DNA of 64,000 nucleotides, taken from assembly GCF_051859025.1 (NCBI RefSeq), contig NZ_JBHYGL010000007.1:62001-126000 (forward strand), in the 5' to 3' direction. The position numbers were made by a program, and so were the translations under genes. This DNA comes from Falsiroseomonas sp051859025 (GTDB lineage Bacteria > Pseudomonadota > Alphaproteobacteria > Acetobacterales > Acetobacteraceae). The number at the start of each line of letters is the position of its first letter. The stretch's first letter is position 1. Positions 44,859-53,291 of this stretch are shown here, one piece after another. The notes under the pieces were generated by a model. It saw only the letters and a program-made list of their open reading frames with translations. It made no database searches and was not told the origin of the DNA.

Positions 44859-45653
44859 TCAGCCGGCCAGAAGGCAGGAGATTTCCGGCAGCAGGGCAGG
44901 GTCACCAACGGCCAGGACGGTGCCGTCGCTGTCCAGGCGCAGCGGCCGGCCGGCCCAATCCGTGCAGCGTCCCCCGGCGCCTTCGATGACGGGCACCAGC
45001 GCGGCCCAGTCCCAGGGCTTCATGGTGGCATCCACCACCGCATCCACCAGGCCGAGCGCGAGCAGGCCATAGGCGTAGCAATCGCCGCCCCAGGTCGTGC
45101 GGCGCGCCGCCGCCTTGGCCGCGGCGAAGCGGGGGGCAGTTTCGGCATCGAACATGTCTGGCGATGTGCAGGAAAGCTCGGCCTCCGCCAGGGTGGCGCA
45201 GGGCCGGCAGCGCGGCGTGCCGCCGAAATCGGAGCGGAATTCGGTCGCCTGGCCGCTGATGCCGATCCAGCGTTCGCGCGTGGCGGGCTGGTCGATCAGG
45301 CCGAGCACGGGAACGCCCTTGTGGAGCAGCCCGATCAGCGTGCCGAACAGGGGACGCCCGGTGACGAAGGCGCGGGTGCCATCGATGGGGTCCAGCACCC
45401 AGACCCAATCGGCGCCCGGGTTGGTTTCCCCGTATTCCTCCCCGATCACGCCGTGATCGGGGTGGCGCTGGGCGATGAGGGCCCGGATGGTGCGTTCGGC
45501 GGCCTTGTCGGCCTCCGTCACCGGGCTGGCATCGCCCTTCGCTTCCACCAGGAGCTGGGACCGGAAGAGCGGGCGGATGACGGCGCCTGCCGCATCCGCC
45601 GCCGCTTCAGCGGTTTCCCGGAACGATCCCGGTATCAGCGTGGGCGGTATCAG
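44859..45653 (-). CDS. hisN: Histidinol-phosphatase, inositol monophosphatase family
   Basis: This protein of about 264 residues of the IMPase fold dephosphorylates histidinol phosphate. The metal-binding motifs are complete: GVIGEEYGE, WVLDPIDGTRAFVTG and MKPWDWAALVPVIEGAGG. The N-terminus SFRETAEAAADAAGAVIRPLFR fits the family and needs a start at or just before it, yet no ATG, GTG or TTG exists there. CTG 45653 overlaps the cytochrome c stop as CTGA, the same 4-nt geometry as ATGA/GTGA elsewhere, so I infer a CTG start coupled to the upstream gene. A GTG lies further in, but it would cut off the first helix. Confidence 0.88.
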   Translation of the reverse strand: MIPPTLIPGSFRETAEAAADAAGAVIRPLFRSQLLVEAKGDASPVTEADKAAERTIRALIAQRHPDHGVIGEEYGETNPGADWVWVLDPIDGTRAFVTGRPLFGTLIGLLHKGVPVLGLIDQPATRERWIGISGQATEFRSDFGGTPRCRPCATLAEAELSCTSPDMFDAETAPRFAAAKAAARRTTWGGDCYAYGLLALGLVDAVVDATMKPWDWAALVPVIEGAGGRCTDWAGRPLRLDSDGTVLAVGDPALLPEISCLLAG

Positions 45654-46186
45654 GGCAGCGGCACCGGGTTGGGCGACAGGGTGCGCAGGAAGGCGATCAG
45701 GTCCGCGCGCTGCGCCGGGTTGCTGACGCCGGCGAAAGCCATGCGCGTGCCGGGCATGGCGGCGGAGGGGCGGGCGATGAAGGCGTTCAGGGCCTCGAAA
45801 TCCCAGGGCTTGTCGGCCAGGGCGCGGTTCGCGGCGGAGTAGTTGAAGCCCGCGACCTGCGCATGGCCCTTGCCGACGATGCCGTAGAGGTTGGGGCCCA
45901 CGCCGTTCGGGCCGCCCTGCACGAAATTGTGGCAGGAGGCGCAGAGGCGGCTGGCGAGCGCGCGGCCGGCATCGGCATTGGCGGCGGCCAGCAGCGGGCT
46001 GATCGGCTCCAGCGTCGGCGCGGCGGGCGCGGCCGTGGCGGCCGGCTGCGCAGCGGCCGGAGTGGCCAGCGCGCTGGTCTCCAGCTTGCGCGGATGCACG
46101 ACCAGGTCGCCGATCAGGCCGGTGACCATGAAGGCGATGCCGGCCGTCAGCACGGCGGCGGCGACCTTGTTGACTTCCAGACTCAT
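45650..46186 (-). CDS. Membrane-anchored class I cytochrome c
   Basis: This 178-residue cytochrome has an uncleaved N-terminal anchor (VAAAVLTAGIAFMVTGLIGDLVV, about 8-30), an Ala/Pro linker and a cytochrome c domain with haem motif CASCH at 82-86. The axial Met is in PGTRMAFAG. The form matches CycM/cytochrome c552-like carriers that pass electrons between the bc1 complex and a terminal oxidase at the periplasmic face. The ATG is preceded by a 223-bp gap divergent from pheA. hisN follows with a 4-nt overlap. Confidence 0.9.
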   Translation of the reverse strand: MSLEVNKVAAAVLTAGIAFMVTGLIGDLVVHPRKLETSALATPAAAQPAATAAPAAPTLEPISPLLAAANADAGRALASRLCASCHNFVQGGPNGVGPNLYGIVGKGHAQVAGFNYSAANRALADKPWDFEALNAFIARPSAAMPGTRMAFAGVSNPAQRADLIAFLRTLSPNPVPLP

Positions 46187-46409
46187 CCTGGAATGGACCC
46201 TTCCGAAGCGCTTCGCCAACCATGGCGCGCGGCCGCGGGGCGGCGCTGCGACAGGGCATGGACGATGCAATGCCTGATAACCGTTAAAACTGTGCGACGA
46301 GGCCGGGCTTGCACCCTGCCCGGCCTGCCGTAAAACCCGCCGGAACATATAGGCCGCCGCCGGCAACGACAACCCGGCTGGCACGCCCAAGGCAGGACAA
46401 CGCCCCCGC

Positions 46410-47273
46410 ATGCCCAACAATTCCACCGGTATCATTGCCTTCCAGGGCCTGCCCGGCGCCTATTCGGATCTGTCCTGCCGCAAGGCCTATCCCGGCTGGG
46501 CCACCCTGCCCTGCCCGTCCTTCGAAGCGGCGATGGATGCGGTGCGGGACGGCCGCGCGGGGCTGGCCATGCTGCCCTGCGAGAATTCGCTGGCGGGCCG
46601 GGTGCCCGACATCCACCGCCTGCTGCCCGACAGCGGCCTGCATGTGGTCGGTGAGCATTTCGAGCGCGTGGAGCATTGTCTTCTTGCCCCCCGCGGAGCC
46701 TCGATCGCCACGCTCAAGCGCGCGCACAGCCATCCGGTGGCGCTCGGCCAGGTGCTGAAGCTGATCAAGGAGCTGTCGCTGCAGCCGGTGATCGAGGCCG
46801 ATACCGCCGGCGCGGCGGAGCTGATCGCCCAGCGCGGCGGCATCGAGGACGCGGCCATCGCCAGCGAGCTGGCGGCGGAGATCTACGGCCTCGAGATCCT
46901 GCGGAAGAATGTGGAGGACGCGGCGCACAACACGACGCGCTTCTACGTCTGCCGCACCACCCCCCTGGAAGGGCCGTTCGAGGCCGGGGACTGGGTGACG
47001 AGCTTCGTCTTCCGCGTCCGCAACATCCCCGCGGCACTCTACAAGGCGCTCGGCGGCTTCGCGACGAATGGCGTGAACATGACCAAGCTGGAGAGCTACA
47101 TGGTCGGCGGCGCCTTCACGGCGACGCAGTTCCTGGCCGATGTCGATGGCCGGCCGGACGATCCCGCCTTGGCGCGGGCGCTGGAGGAGCTGGCCTTCTT
47201 CTCGGCCGATGTGCGCATCCTCGGCACCTACCGCGCCCATCCCTACCGGCTGGCGCAGCGCGAGGGGAACTGA
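46410..47273 (+). CDS. pheA: Prephenate dehydratase
   Basis: This 287-residue enzyme converts prephenate to phenylpyruvate in phenylalanine synthesis. The catalytic domain (about 6-185) has IAFQGLPGAYSDLSCRKAYPG, MLPCENSLAGRVPDIHRLL and the catalytic-threonine motif AAHNTTRFYV. The ACT regulatory domain (about 205-280) contains the ESYMVGG phenylalanine-binding segment, in KLESYMVGGAFTATQFLAD. There is no chorismate mutase part. ATG 46410 is used. It is divergent from the cytochrome c-hisN pair and ends 7 nt from a convergent gene. Confidence 0.94.
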   Translation: MPNNSTGIIAFQGLPGAYSDLSCRKAYPGWATLPCPSFEAAMDAVRDGRAGLAMLPCENSLAGRVPDIHRLLPDSGLHVVGEHFERVEHCLLAPRGASIATLKRAHSHPVALGQVLKLIKELSLQPVIEADTAGAAELIAQRGGIEDAAIASELAAEIYGLEILRKNVEDAAHNTTRFYVCRTTPLEGPFEAGDWVTSFVFRVRNIPAALYKALGGFATNGVNMTKLESYMVGGAFTATQFLADVDGRPDDPALARALEELAFFSADVRILGTYRAHPYRLAQREGN

Positions 47274-47280
47274 GGGGGAC

Positions 47281-48576
47281 TCAGCCCGGCTCCCGCGCCA
47301 GCGTCAGCACCAGGCCGGGCTGGGTGGCGAGGATGGCGGCGGGGTCCACCGTCGCCAGCGCCTCGCTCACCACGCATTCCGCGAACAACTGGCGCAGCCA
47401 CCAGCCCAGGGCGGCGGGGGTGGCGCTGCCGCCGAGGCCGGCCTCGGTCATCACCACGACCCGCCAGGGCAGCGGCGCGCCGGGGCTGGCCCAGGCCTCC
47501 AGCCCCGGCAAAGGCGGCCCCATGGGGCGGGGCGGCGGCTGGTCGTAGAAGATGTCGGCGGTCAGCGCCGGCTCCGTCTCCCGCATCGCGACACCCATGA
47601 AGGCGGGGCCCGCCGCCTGGGCGGAACCCTCCTCGACCTCCCGCCGCGGCAGGGCGGCCAGGTCGGCGCGGGCGAGGATGGCGGCGGCGCGGGCGATCTG
47701 GTCCGCGGCCTCCGGCCGCAGCGCGCGCAGCATGGCCAGCAGCGTCTCCACCAGCGCCAGACTGCCCTCGATCGCCAGGCTCTCCCCATCCTGCCGCCAG
47801 AGGGGCGCCGGATTGGGCAGCCGGGCGAAGGCCTGGCGCAACGGCACCCAGCCGGCGGCCAGGGCGGGCTCCGCCGCGGCCGCCCGTTCCAGCGCCGTCA
47901 GGGCGGGATCGGCCTGCGCGGCCAGCACGCCCTGACGGCGCGGCAGCACAAGGTGAAGCGTGGCGACGGGGCCGGCAGCGAGGCCGTGGGCGATGCGGAG
48001 CAGGGCGCCGAGGGGCGCGGGCAAGGCGGCGGCGCCGGGTGCGGAGGGTGACGCGGGCGCGGCCGGTGGTGGCGCGGGGGCTGCCGGCGGCGGCGGTGGC
48101 GTGGGGACTGCCGGCGACGGCGGTACGGCTGGCGCGGGGGCTGCCGGTAGTGGCGGCGGCGCGGGCGGTGCGGGGACCGCCGGTGGTGGCGGCGGTGCGG
48201 GTAGCGGCGCGGGCGGGGTTGCGGCGCCCTCGGCCTCGGCTTCCAGCGCATCGCGCATCCGGCGCGTCATGGCCAGGGTGGTGGCGACGGGGCGGCCGGG
48301 CAGCACGGCGCGCACGCGCACCCTTCCCTCAAGGAAATCGCGCGCCGTCAGCGGCGTGGGGGAGCGCAGGCGGAAGCCGGGGTTGCCGTCATCGCGCTGG
48401 ATGTCGGCGGTGCCTTCCGCCAGCACCTCCACCCCCCGCATCAGGCGGATGGTGGGGCGCACCGCGGGGTCCTGCGGATCGGCGGCCCAGCCCACCACCA
48501 GGCAGCCATCCCGCAGCGCATCCAGGAAGCCGGCCAGGCCGCGGGATGGCGGGGATGGGGGGGTGGCGCCGGACAC
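47281..48576 (-). CDS. Pro/Ala-rich hypothetical protein with an N-terminal glycan-locus-type domain
   Basis: The function of this 431-residue protein is unknown. The N-terminal 100 residues contain LVVGWAADPQDPAVRPTIRLMRG...ADIQRDDGNPGFRLRSP. That pattern (GWAxDP, then RxDxxxxGF) resembles a small beta domain seen in glycosyltransferases of related bacteria. A Pro/Ala hinge of about 65 residues (120-185) follows, then a mainly helical C-terminal half with AALGWWLRQLFAECVVSEAL. GTG 48576 starts 3 nt after the small lipoprotein gene, so it closes the nudC operon. No signal peptide or transmembrane segment is seen. Confidence 0.7.
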   Translation of the reverse strand: MSGATPPSPPSRGLAGFLDALRDGCLVVGWAADPQDPAVRPTIRLMRGVEVLAEGTADIQRDDGNPGFRLRSPTPLTARDFLEGRVRVRAVLPGRPVATTLAMTRRMRDALEAEAEGAATPPAPLPAPPPPPAVPAPPAPPPLPAAPAPAVPPSPAVPTPPPPPAAPAPPPAAPASPSAPGAAALPAPLGALLRIAHGLAAGPVATLHLVLPRRQGVLAAQADPALTALERAAAAEPALAAGWVPLRQAFARLPNPAPLWRQDGESLAIEGSLALVETLLAMLRALRPEAADQIARAAAILARADLAALPRREVEEGSAQAAGPAFMGVAMRETEPALTADIFYDQPPPRPMGPPLPGLEAWASPGAPLPWRVVVMTEAGLGGSATPAALGWWLRQLFAECVVSEALATVDPAAILATQPGLVLTLAREPG

Positions 48577-48579
48577 GGA

Positions 48580-48870
48580 TCAGAGGCCGGAGCGGCGAAC
48601 CGGCTCCACGCCGCCGCCGCGCACGATGCCGCGCCGCGTCAGGCAATCCGCATAGGCGCGGTTGACGACCGCCTCCCGCTCCCGCTCCACGCGGTCGAGG
48701 TTGTTGGGGTTCTGCAGGTTCATGCGGCTGAACATGGCCTGCGCGCCCGGGGACCGCTCGGCCTCCGCCCGGCATTCGGCCATGGCCGGCGTCTCCGCCG
48801 GGCGCGGGGCCGCAGCGCCGCCGCAGGCCGCAAGGAACAGCAGGGAAAGCGTGGCGAAATGGGGCTTCAT
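48580..48870 (-). CDS. Small lipoprotein
   Basis: This is a 96-residue precursor with a clear lipobox (SLLFLAACGG, Cys16 or so) and a charged mature part: ECRAEAERSPGAQAMFSRMNLQNPNNLDRVEREREAVVNRAYADCLTRRGI, with two conserved-looking Cys. The R-x4-RAYxxCLxxRG ending recurs in small alphaproteobacterial lipoproteins of unknown role that are sometimes misnamed in databases. ATG 48870 overlaps the nudC stop by 4 nt, and the next gene begins after 3 nt. It probably acts in the periplasm. Confidence 0.75.
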   Translation of the reverse strand: MKPHFATLSLLFLAACGGAAAPRPAETPAMAECRAEAERSPGAQAMFSRMNLQNPNNLDRVEREREAVVNRAYADCLTRRGIVRGGGVEPVRRSGL

Positions 48871-49796
48871 GGGCCGTGCTCCAGCCAATCCTCGATCAGG
48901 CGCCGCGCGATGGAATCGATTCGCGGCAGGGAGAAGCCGTGCGCGGCGGCGTCGCGCATCTCCTCCCGCGTGAACCAGCGCGCGTCCTGCAGTTCATCGG
49001 GGTCGATGGTGATCGCATCCGACAGCCCCTCCGCATGGAAGCCCAGCATGATGGAGGCCGGGAAGGGCCAGGGCTGGGAGGAGTGGTAGCGGACATCGCC
49101 GACATCGACGCCGGTTTCCTCCTTCACCTCCCGCCGCACCGCTTCCTCCAGGCTCTCGCCGGGTTCCACGAAGCCGGCGAGGGTCGAGTACATCTTCGAG
49201 TTCGGGAAGCGGTGGGAATGGCCGAGCAATGCCTTCCCGTCGCGCACCACCAGCATGATCACGGCGGGGTCGGTGCGGGGGAAGTGCTGGGCGTTGCAGG
49301 CGGTGCAGACCATGACGTTGCCGGCGCTGCGCGGCGCGCATTCGGCGCCGCAGACGCCGCAGAAGCGATGGCGCGTGCGCCAATGCATCAGGCCGCGGGC
49401 ATGGGCCAGCACCGATGCCTCCCCGGCCGGCAGCAGCCCCGCGACCTGGCGGAGGTCGGTGAAGCTGCCCATGCCGTCCGGCAGCAGCGGCAGCGGGTCC
49501 TCGGCGCCGGAGCAATCGACGGTGAAGACGGGGCGGCCTTCCCAGAAGCCGAGGAAGGCCCAGGGGCCGCCGGCCATGCGCACGGCTTCCGCGGCGGCGC
49601 CGGTCAGCAGCACGGCTTCGGGCGTCCCGGCCTCCACGCCCTTCATCAGGCTGCGACTGCGCCAGACGGGGGTGAAGAGGGTCTCGGGATCGGCGAGGGC
49701 CTGGGCGATCCAGTCCGCATCGTCGCGCCGGTGACCGGCGCGATCGAGGGGGCTGCCCGTATAGGCATTGGGACGGCTGGCGGGGACGGAGAGCAT
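48867..49796 (-). CDS. nudC: NAD+ diphosphatase (NudC), Nudix family
   Basis: This 309-residue enzyme hydrolyses NAD(H) to NMN and AMP and removes NAD caps from RNA. A zinc ribbon has the CGVC and CTAC pairs (HRFCGVCGAEC, MVCTACNAQHFPRTDP). The Nudix box is GFVEPGESLEEAVRREVKEETG and the NudC-specific SQPWPFP motif is present (YHSSQPWPFPASIMLGF). ATG 49796 gives a normal N-terminus; the open frame upstream crosses the SRP RNA and is not coding. It leads a three-gene operon and is divergent from ffs-dnaX. Confidence 0.95.
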   Translation of the reverse strand: MLSVPASRPNAYTGSPLDRAGHRRDDADWIAQALADPETLFTPVWRSRSLMKGVEAGTPEAVLLTGAAAEAVRMAGGPWAFLGFWEGRPVFTVDCSGAEDPLPLLPDGMGSFTDLRQVAGLLPAGEASVLAHARGLMHWRTRHRFCGVCGAECAPRSAGNVMVCTACNAQHFPRTDPAVIMLVVRDGKALLGHSHRFPNSKMYSTLAGFVEPGESLEEAVRREVKEETGVDVGDVRYHSSQPWPFPASIMLGFHAEGLSDAITIDPDELQDARWFTREEMRDAAAHGFSLPRIDSIARRLIEDWLEHGP

Positions 49797-49916
49797 CGGC
49801 CGGACCCTGCCACGCGACCCGCGGCGGGTCCAGGGCGGGTGATCATGGCGGGGGGTATCGCCGCTAGCGGCGTGGGGGGGTGTTGCCGCGGCGGCTCCGA
49901 CCCCCGATATTGGGGG

Positions 49917-50014
49917 CGGAAGGTCGGCGACGGACGTGCTCCTCGCCAACCCGGTCAGGTCCGGAAGGAAGCAGCCGTAACGAGTTCTCGCGCGGGTCGG
50001 CCGCCGATCTTCCA
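49917..50014 (+). ncRNA. ffs: Bacterial small SRP RNA (4.5S RNA)
   Basis: The diagnostic SRP domain IV apical sequence is present: GGTCAGGTCCGGAAGGAAGC (49953-49972) followed by AGCCGTAACGA. The ends pair, GGAAGGTCGGCG (49918-49929) with CGCCGATCTTCC (50002-50013, one G-U), giving a hairpin RNA of about 98 nt. It binds Ffh to form the signal recognition particle. Its position just before dnaX is common in alphaproteobacteria. The exact ends are approximate. Confidence 0.93.
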
Positions 50015-50079
50015 CCTGACCCTGGCCCCGCCCCTTCTGGGCAATTTGCTCCGGGCCCACGCTAACCCGGACGAACCGC

Positions 50080-52032
50080 ATGGCCAGCGATATCTTCGGC
50101 AACCCGCTACCGCCTGACGAGGAGGAGGGGCTGCCGCCCCCGCCGCAGGAAGGCCCGGGGCTGTTCGGGGCCCCCGATCCGCCGGAAGCCGCCGCGCCGC
50201 CCCCTGCCCCCGTTCCTGCCGCCCCGGTCGCGGCTTCCGGCACGCCCTATCGCGTCCTGGCCCGCAAATACCGCCCGCAGAATTTCGCGGACCTCATCGG
50301 GCAGGAAGCACTGGTCAAAACGCTGCGCAATGCCTTCGCGCAGGGGCGGGTGCACCACGCCTTCATGCTCACGGGCGTCCGCGGCGTGGGCAAGACGACC
50401 ACCGCCCGCATCATCGCCCGCGCGTTGAACTGCATCGGCCCCGACGGCAAGGGCGGGCCGACGCCGGAGCCCTGTGGCGTCTGCGCGGAATGCCGCGCCA
50501 TCCTGGCGGACCGGCACCCCGACGTGCAGGAACTGGACGCCGCCAGCAACAACGGCATCGACGATGTGCGGGAGCTGCGCGAACGCCTGCGCTTCCGCCC
50601 CGCCCAGGGCCGCTTCAAGGTCATCATCCTGGACGAGGTCCACATGATGTCCACGGCCGCCTTCAACGCCCTGCTGAAGACGCTGGAGGAACCGCCGCCG
50701 GACGTGAAGTTCATGCTGGCGACGACGGAATTGCGGAAGGTGCCGACCACCATCCTCTCCCGCTGCCAGACCTTCCATTTGCGCCGCGTGCCGCAGGACC
50801 AGCTGCTGGCGCATTTCGAGCGCATCTGCGCGGCCGAGGACGTGCCGGCGGAGGGCGAGGCGCTGGCGATGGTCGCGCGCGCGGCCGATGGATCGGTGCG
50901 CGATGGCCTGTCGATCCTCGACCAGGCGATCGCCATGGCGGGCGGCGGCGGCGTGACGGCAGAGGCCGTGGTGGACATGCTGGGGCTGGCGGAGCGCGGG
51001 CTCGCCGTCTCGCTCATGGAAGCGCTGATGGCGGGGGATGCGGCGACCGCGCTCGGGCTTTCGGAGCAGGCGCATGCGCGGGGCACGGACCCCGGCGTGG
51101 TGCTGTCCGACCTGCTGGAACTGACGCATCTGCTGAGCCGGATGAAATCCGTGCCCGCGCTCCGCAAGGACCCGGCGCTGCCGGAGGCGGAGCGCGTGCG
51201 GGGCGCGCAGCTCGCCGATCGCCTTTCCATCCCCGTGCTGGCGCGCTGCTGGCAGATGCTGCTGAAGGGGTTGCAGGAGGTCGCGCAGGATGGCGTGGAC
51301 CGGCGCGCGGCGGCGGAGATGGTGCTGATCCGCATCGCCCATGTGGCGGAACTGCCGACGCCGGGCGACCTGGTGCGGCGGCTGACGGAACAGGGCGTCT
51401 CGGCACCGGCCGGGCCCGCCGCGCCCCCGCCTGGCGGCGGCGGGCTGCGGGCGATTGCCGGCGGGGGGATGGGCGGCGCGGCGGTGGCCGTGGCCCAGGT
51501 GGCGGCGCCCGTGGAAGCGGTGGCAGCCGCGCCGGCGGTGCCGGTGGTGGCGAACTACCGCGACATCGCGGCGCTGGCGCATGGGCGGAAGCCGATGCTG
51601 CACGCGCACCTCGTCCACAGCGTCCATCCCGTGAAGGTCACGCCCACCGCGCCGGCGGGGGGACGCATCGAGCTCCGCACCAAGCCGGACGCGCCACGCG
51701 ACCTGGCGCAGCAGATCACCGCGCTGCTGATGGAGACGACGGGCGCGCGCTGGACCGTGGCACTGTCCAATGCGGAAGGGGAGCCGACGCTGGCCGAGCA
51801 GGGGCGCGTCGCGGAATCGGACCGCCGCGCCCTGGCACGCACCCACCCGCTGGTGCAGGCGGTGCTGGACGCCTTCCCGGGCGCCACGATCGAGGCGGTT
51901 CGTGATGCCAGCCTCGACAATTACGGGTTGCCACCGCCCTCGGCCTTCGACGACACCGATCCTGGACGCGACTTCGCGCCGCCGGATGCGGAGCCGGCGG
52001 GGCTTGATGACGACATCTCACCGGAGGATTGA
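50080..52032 (+). CDS. dnaX: DNA polymerase III subunit gamma/tau
   Basis: This 650-residue clamp-loader ATPase has a Pro-rich leader of about 50 residues, then YRVLARKYRPQNFADLIGQEALVKTL, Walker A TGVRGVGKTTTARIIARALNC, a zinc module (CNC-type Cys spaced as C, then CGVCAEC), Walker B VIILDEVHMMSTAAFNALLKTLEEPP, and the SRC motif (LSRCQTFHLRR). The C-terminal tau region (about 430-650) has Gly/Ala/Pro linkers. ATG 50080 is 66 nt after the SRP RNA. TGA overlaps a TTG of the ybaB frame. I saw no obvious slippery heptamer for a gamma form. Confidence 0.95.
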   Translation: MASDIFGNPLPPDEEEGLPPPPQEGPGLFGAPDPPEAAAPPPAPVPAAPVAASGTPYRVLARKYRPQNFADLIGQEALVKTLRNAFAQGRVHHAFMLTGVRGVGKTTTARIIARALNCIGPDGKGGPTPEPCGVCAECRAILADRHPDVQELDAASNNGIDDVRELRERLRFRPAQGRFKVIILDEVHMMSTAAFNALLKTLEEPPPDVKFMLATTELRKVPTTILSRCQTFHLRRVPQDQLLAHFERICAAEDVPAEGEALAMVARAADGSVRDGLSILDQAIAMAGGGGVTAEAVVDMLGLAERGLAVSLMEALMAGDAATALGLSEQAHARGTDPGVVLSDLLELTHLLSRMKSVPALRKDPALPEAERVRGAQLADRLSIPVLARCWQMLLKGLQEVAQDGVDRRAAAEMVLIRIAHVAELPTPGDLVRRLTEQGVSAPAGPAAPPPGGGGLRAIAGGGMGGAAVAVAQVAAPVEAVAAAPAVPVVANYRDIAALAHGRKPMLHAHLVHSVHPVKVTPTAPAGGRIELRTKPDAPRDLAQQITALLMETTGARWTVALSNAEGEPTLAEQGRVAESDRRALARTHPLVQAVLDAFPGATIEAVRDASLDNYGLPPPSAFDDTDPGRDFAPPDAEPAGLDDDISPED

Positions 52033-52040
52033 GCGACGCC

Positions 52041-52367
52041 ATGAAGAACCTCGGCAACATGCTGAAGCAGGCGCAGCAGATGCAGACGCGCATGCAGGAG
52101 ATGCAGGCGAAGCTGGAGGCCTCCGAGATGGAGGGTGCCTCCGGCGGCGGCATGGTGAAGGTGCGGCTGTCCGGCAAGGGCGACCTGCGCCGGCTGACCA
52201 TCGATCCCTCCCTGATGGATGACCGGGAGGTGCTGGAGGATCTGATCGTCGCCGCCCATGCCGACGCCAAGCAGAAAGTGGAGGCGATGATGGCGGAGGA
52301 GATGCAGAAGGCGACGGCGGGGATGAACATCCCGGGCGGCCTCGGCGGGCTGAAGCTGCCATTCTGA
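52041..52367 (+). CDS. ybaB: YbaB/EbfC family nucleoid-associated protein
   Basis: This 108-residue DNA-binding protein forms tweezer-like dimers. It begins MKNLGNMLKQAQQMQTRMQEMQAKLEASEMEG, then GMVKVRLSGKGDLRRLTIDPSL, and ends in GMNIPGGLGGLKLPF, as YbaB/EbfC proteins do. ATG 52041 matches the family start; TTG 52029 lies in frame 4 codons earlier and overlaps the dnaX stop (TTGA), with GGAGG just before it. The order dnaX-ybaB-recR is conserved in many bacteria and supports the call. Confidence 0.94.
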   Translation: MKNLGNMLKQAQQMQTRMQEMQAKLEASEMEGASGGGMVKVRLSGKGDLRRLTIDPSLMDDREVLEDLIVAAHADAKQKVEAMMAEEMQKATAGMNIPGGLGGLKLPF

Positions 52368-52400
52368 GCATCGCCGGATAGGGCGTAGCAGGGCGCGCGC

Positions 52401-53000
52401 TTGTCCTTACCGAATGATCCGATCGAGCGGCTGATCGCGCTGCTCGCGCGCACCCCTGGCCTTGGCCGGCGGAGCGCGCGGCGGGCGGTGCTGCGCATGC
52501 TGATGAAGCCGGAGGAGACGATGCTGCCGTTGGCGGAAGCGCTGACAGCGGCGGCCGAGGCCGTGCGACCCTGCCAGGCCTGCGGCAACCTCGACGCGCA
52601 ATCGCCCTGCGGCATCTGCACGGACCCGCGGCGGGACCGGCACCTGGTCTGCGTGGTGGAAGGCGTCGCCGATCTCTGGGCGCTGGAACGCGCCCATGCG
52701 CATCACGGGCTGTACCATGTGCTGGGGGGCACGCTCTCCCCGCTCGCGGGCATCGGGCCGGAGGAATTGTCCATCCAGCCGCTGCTGCGGCGGGTGGAGC
52801 AGGAGGGTGTGACGGAAGTCATCATCGCCCTGCCCGCCACCGTCGATGGCACGGCGACGGCGCATTACCTGACGGACCGCCTCAAGCCCGCGGATGTTGC
52901 CGTGACCAGGCTGGCGCAGGGGGTGCCGATGGGGGGTGCGCTGGATGTGCTGGATGAGGGCACGCTGGCGGCGGCGCTGCGGGCGCGGCGGCCGGTGTGA
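52401..53000 (+). CDS. recR: Recombination mediator protein RecR
   Basis: This 199-residue protein works with RecF and RecO in daughter-strand gap repair. A helix-hairpin-helix lies at the N-terminus (LIALLARTPGLGRRSARRAVL). A zinc finger has two CxxC pairs (PCQACGNLDAQSPCGICTD), and a Toprim domain follows (LVCVVEGVADLWALERA, with VIIALPATVDGTATAHYL). The start is TTG 52401 in MSLPNDPIERLIALL. It ends the dnaX-ybaB-recR cluster. Confidence 0.95.
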   Translation: MSLPNDPIERLIALLARTPGLGRRSARRAVLRMLMKPEETMLPLAEALTAAAEAVRPCQACGNLDAQSPCGICTDPRRDRHLVCVVEGVADLWALERAHAHHGLYHVLGGTLSPLAGIGPEELSIQPLLRRVEQEGVTEVIIALPATVDGTATAHYLTDRLKPADVAVTRLAQGVPMGGALDVLDEGTLAAALRARRPV

Positions 53001-53145
53001 CTTTTTAGTCGCTTAGTTCTTAGAGGGATTATGGCCGTTTAGCACTTTTAGCACCGTTTTCGGGGGTGCGGGGGCGCCGAAGGGCGGCGGCGGAATGAAC
53101 ATATCAGGAACGCAAGGAAGGACGCCAGGGGTTTCGCGGGTCATG

Positions 53146-53282
53146 CCGGGGAAGGCTTCGCCTCCCCCGGACCCCCACCACCAGGGCCGAACCGGCCCTG
53201 GACCGTCTTCGGTTTCATACCCGGCGGTCCAGGGTCGCCTTCGACCCTGGCGAGGGGGGTATCGGGGGGAGCAGCGCTCCCC
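53146..53282. repeat. Intergenic paired-hairpin element (copy 2)
   Basis: The 291-bp region after recR has no gene but holds four stem-loops: an 11-bp stem with one mismatch (53146-53170, TTC loop), CCAGGGCCG/CGGCCCTGG (53181-53201), CCAGGGTCG/CGACCCTGG (53229-53250) and GGGGAGC-AGC-GCTCCCC (53266-53282). The first two are separated by ACCCCCACCA and the second is followed by ACC, as in the copy at 41597. Stems differ in sequence but keep pairing. The stretch 53001-53145 has only AT-richer, low-complexity DNA with a TTTAGCAC direct repeat. Confidence 0.7.
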
Positions 53283-53291
53283 GCGGGCCGA

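Noticed and set aside
50080..52032. Programmed frameshift site for a short gamma form of DnaX
   Set aside because: I did not find an A-rich slippery heptamer with a following stem in the middle of the gene; many alphaproteobacteria are not known to use one.
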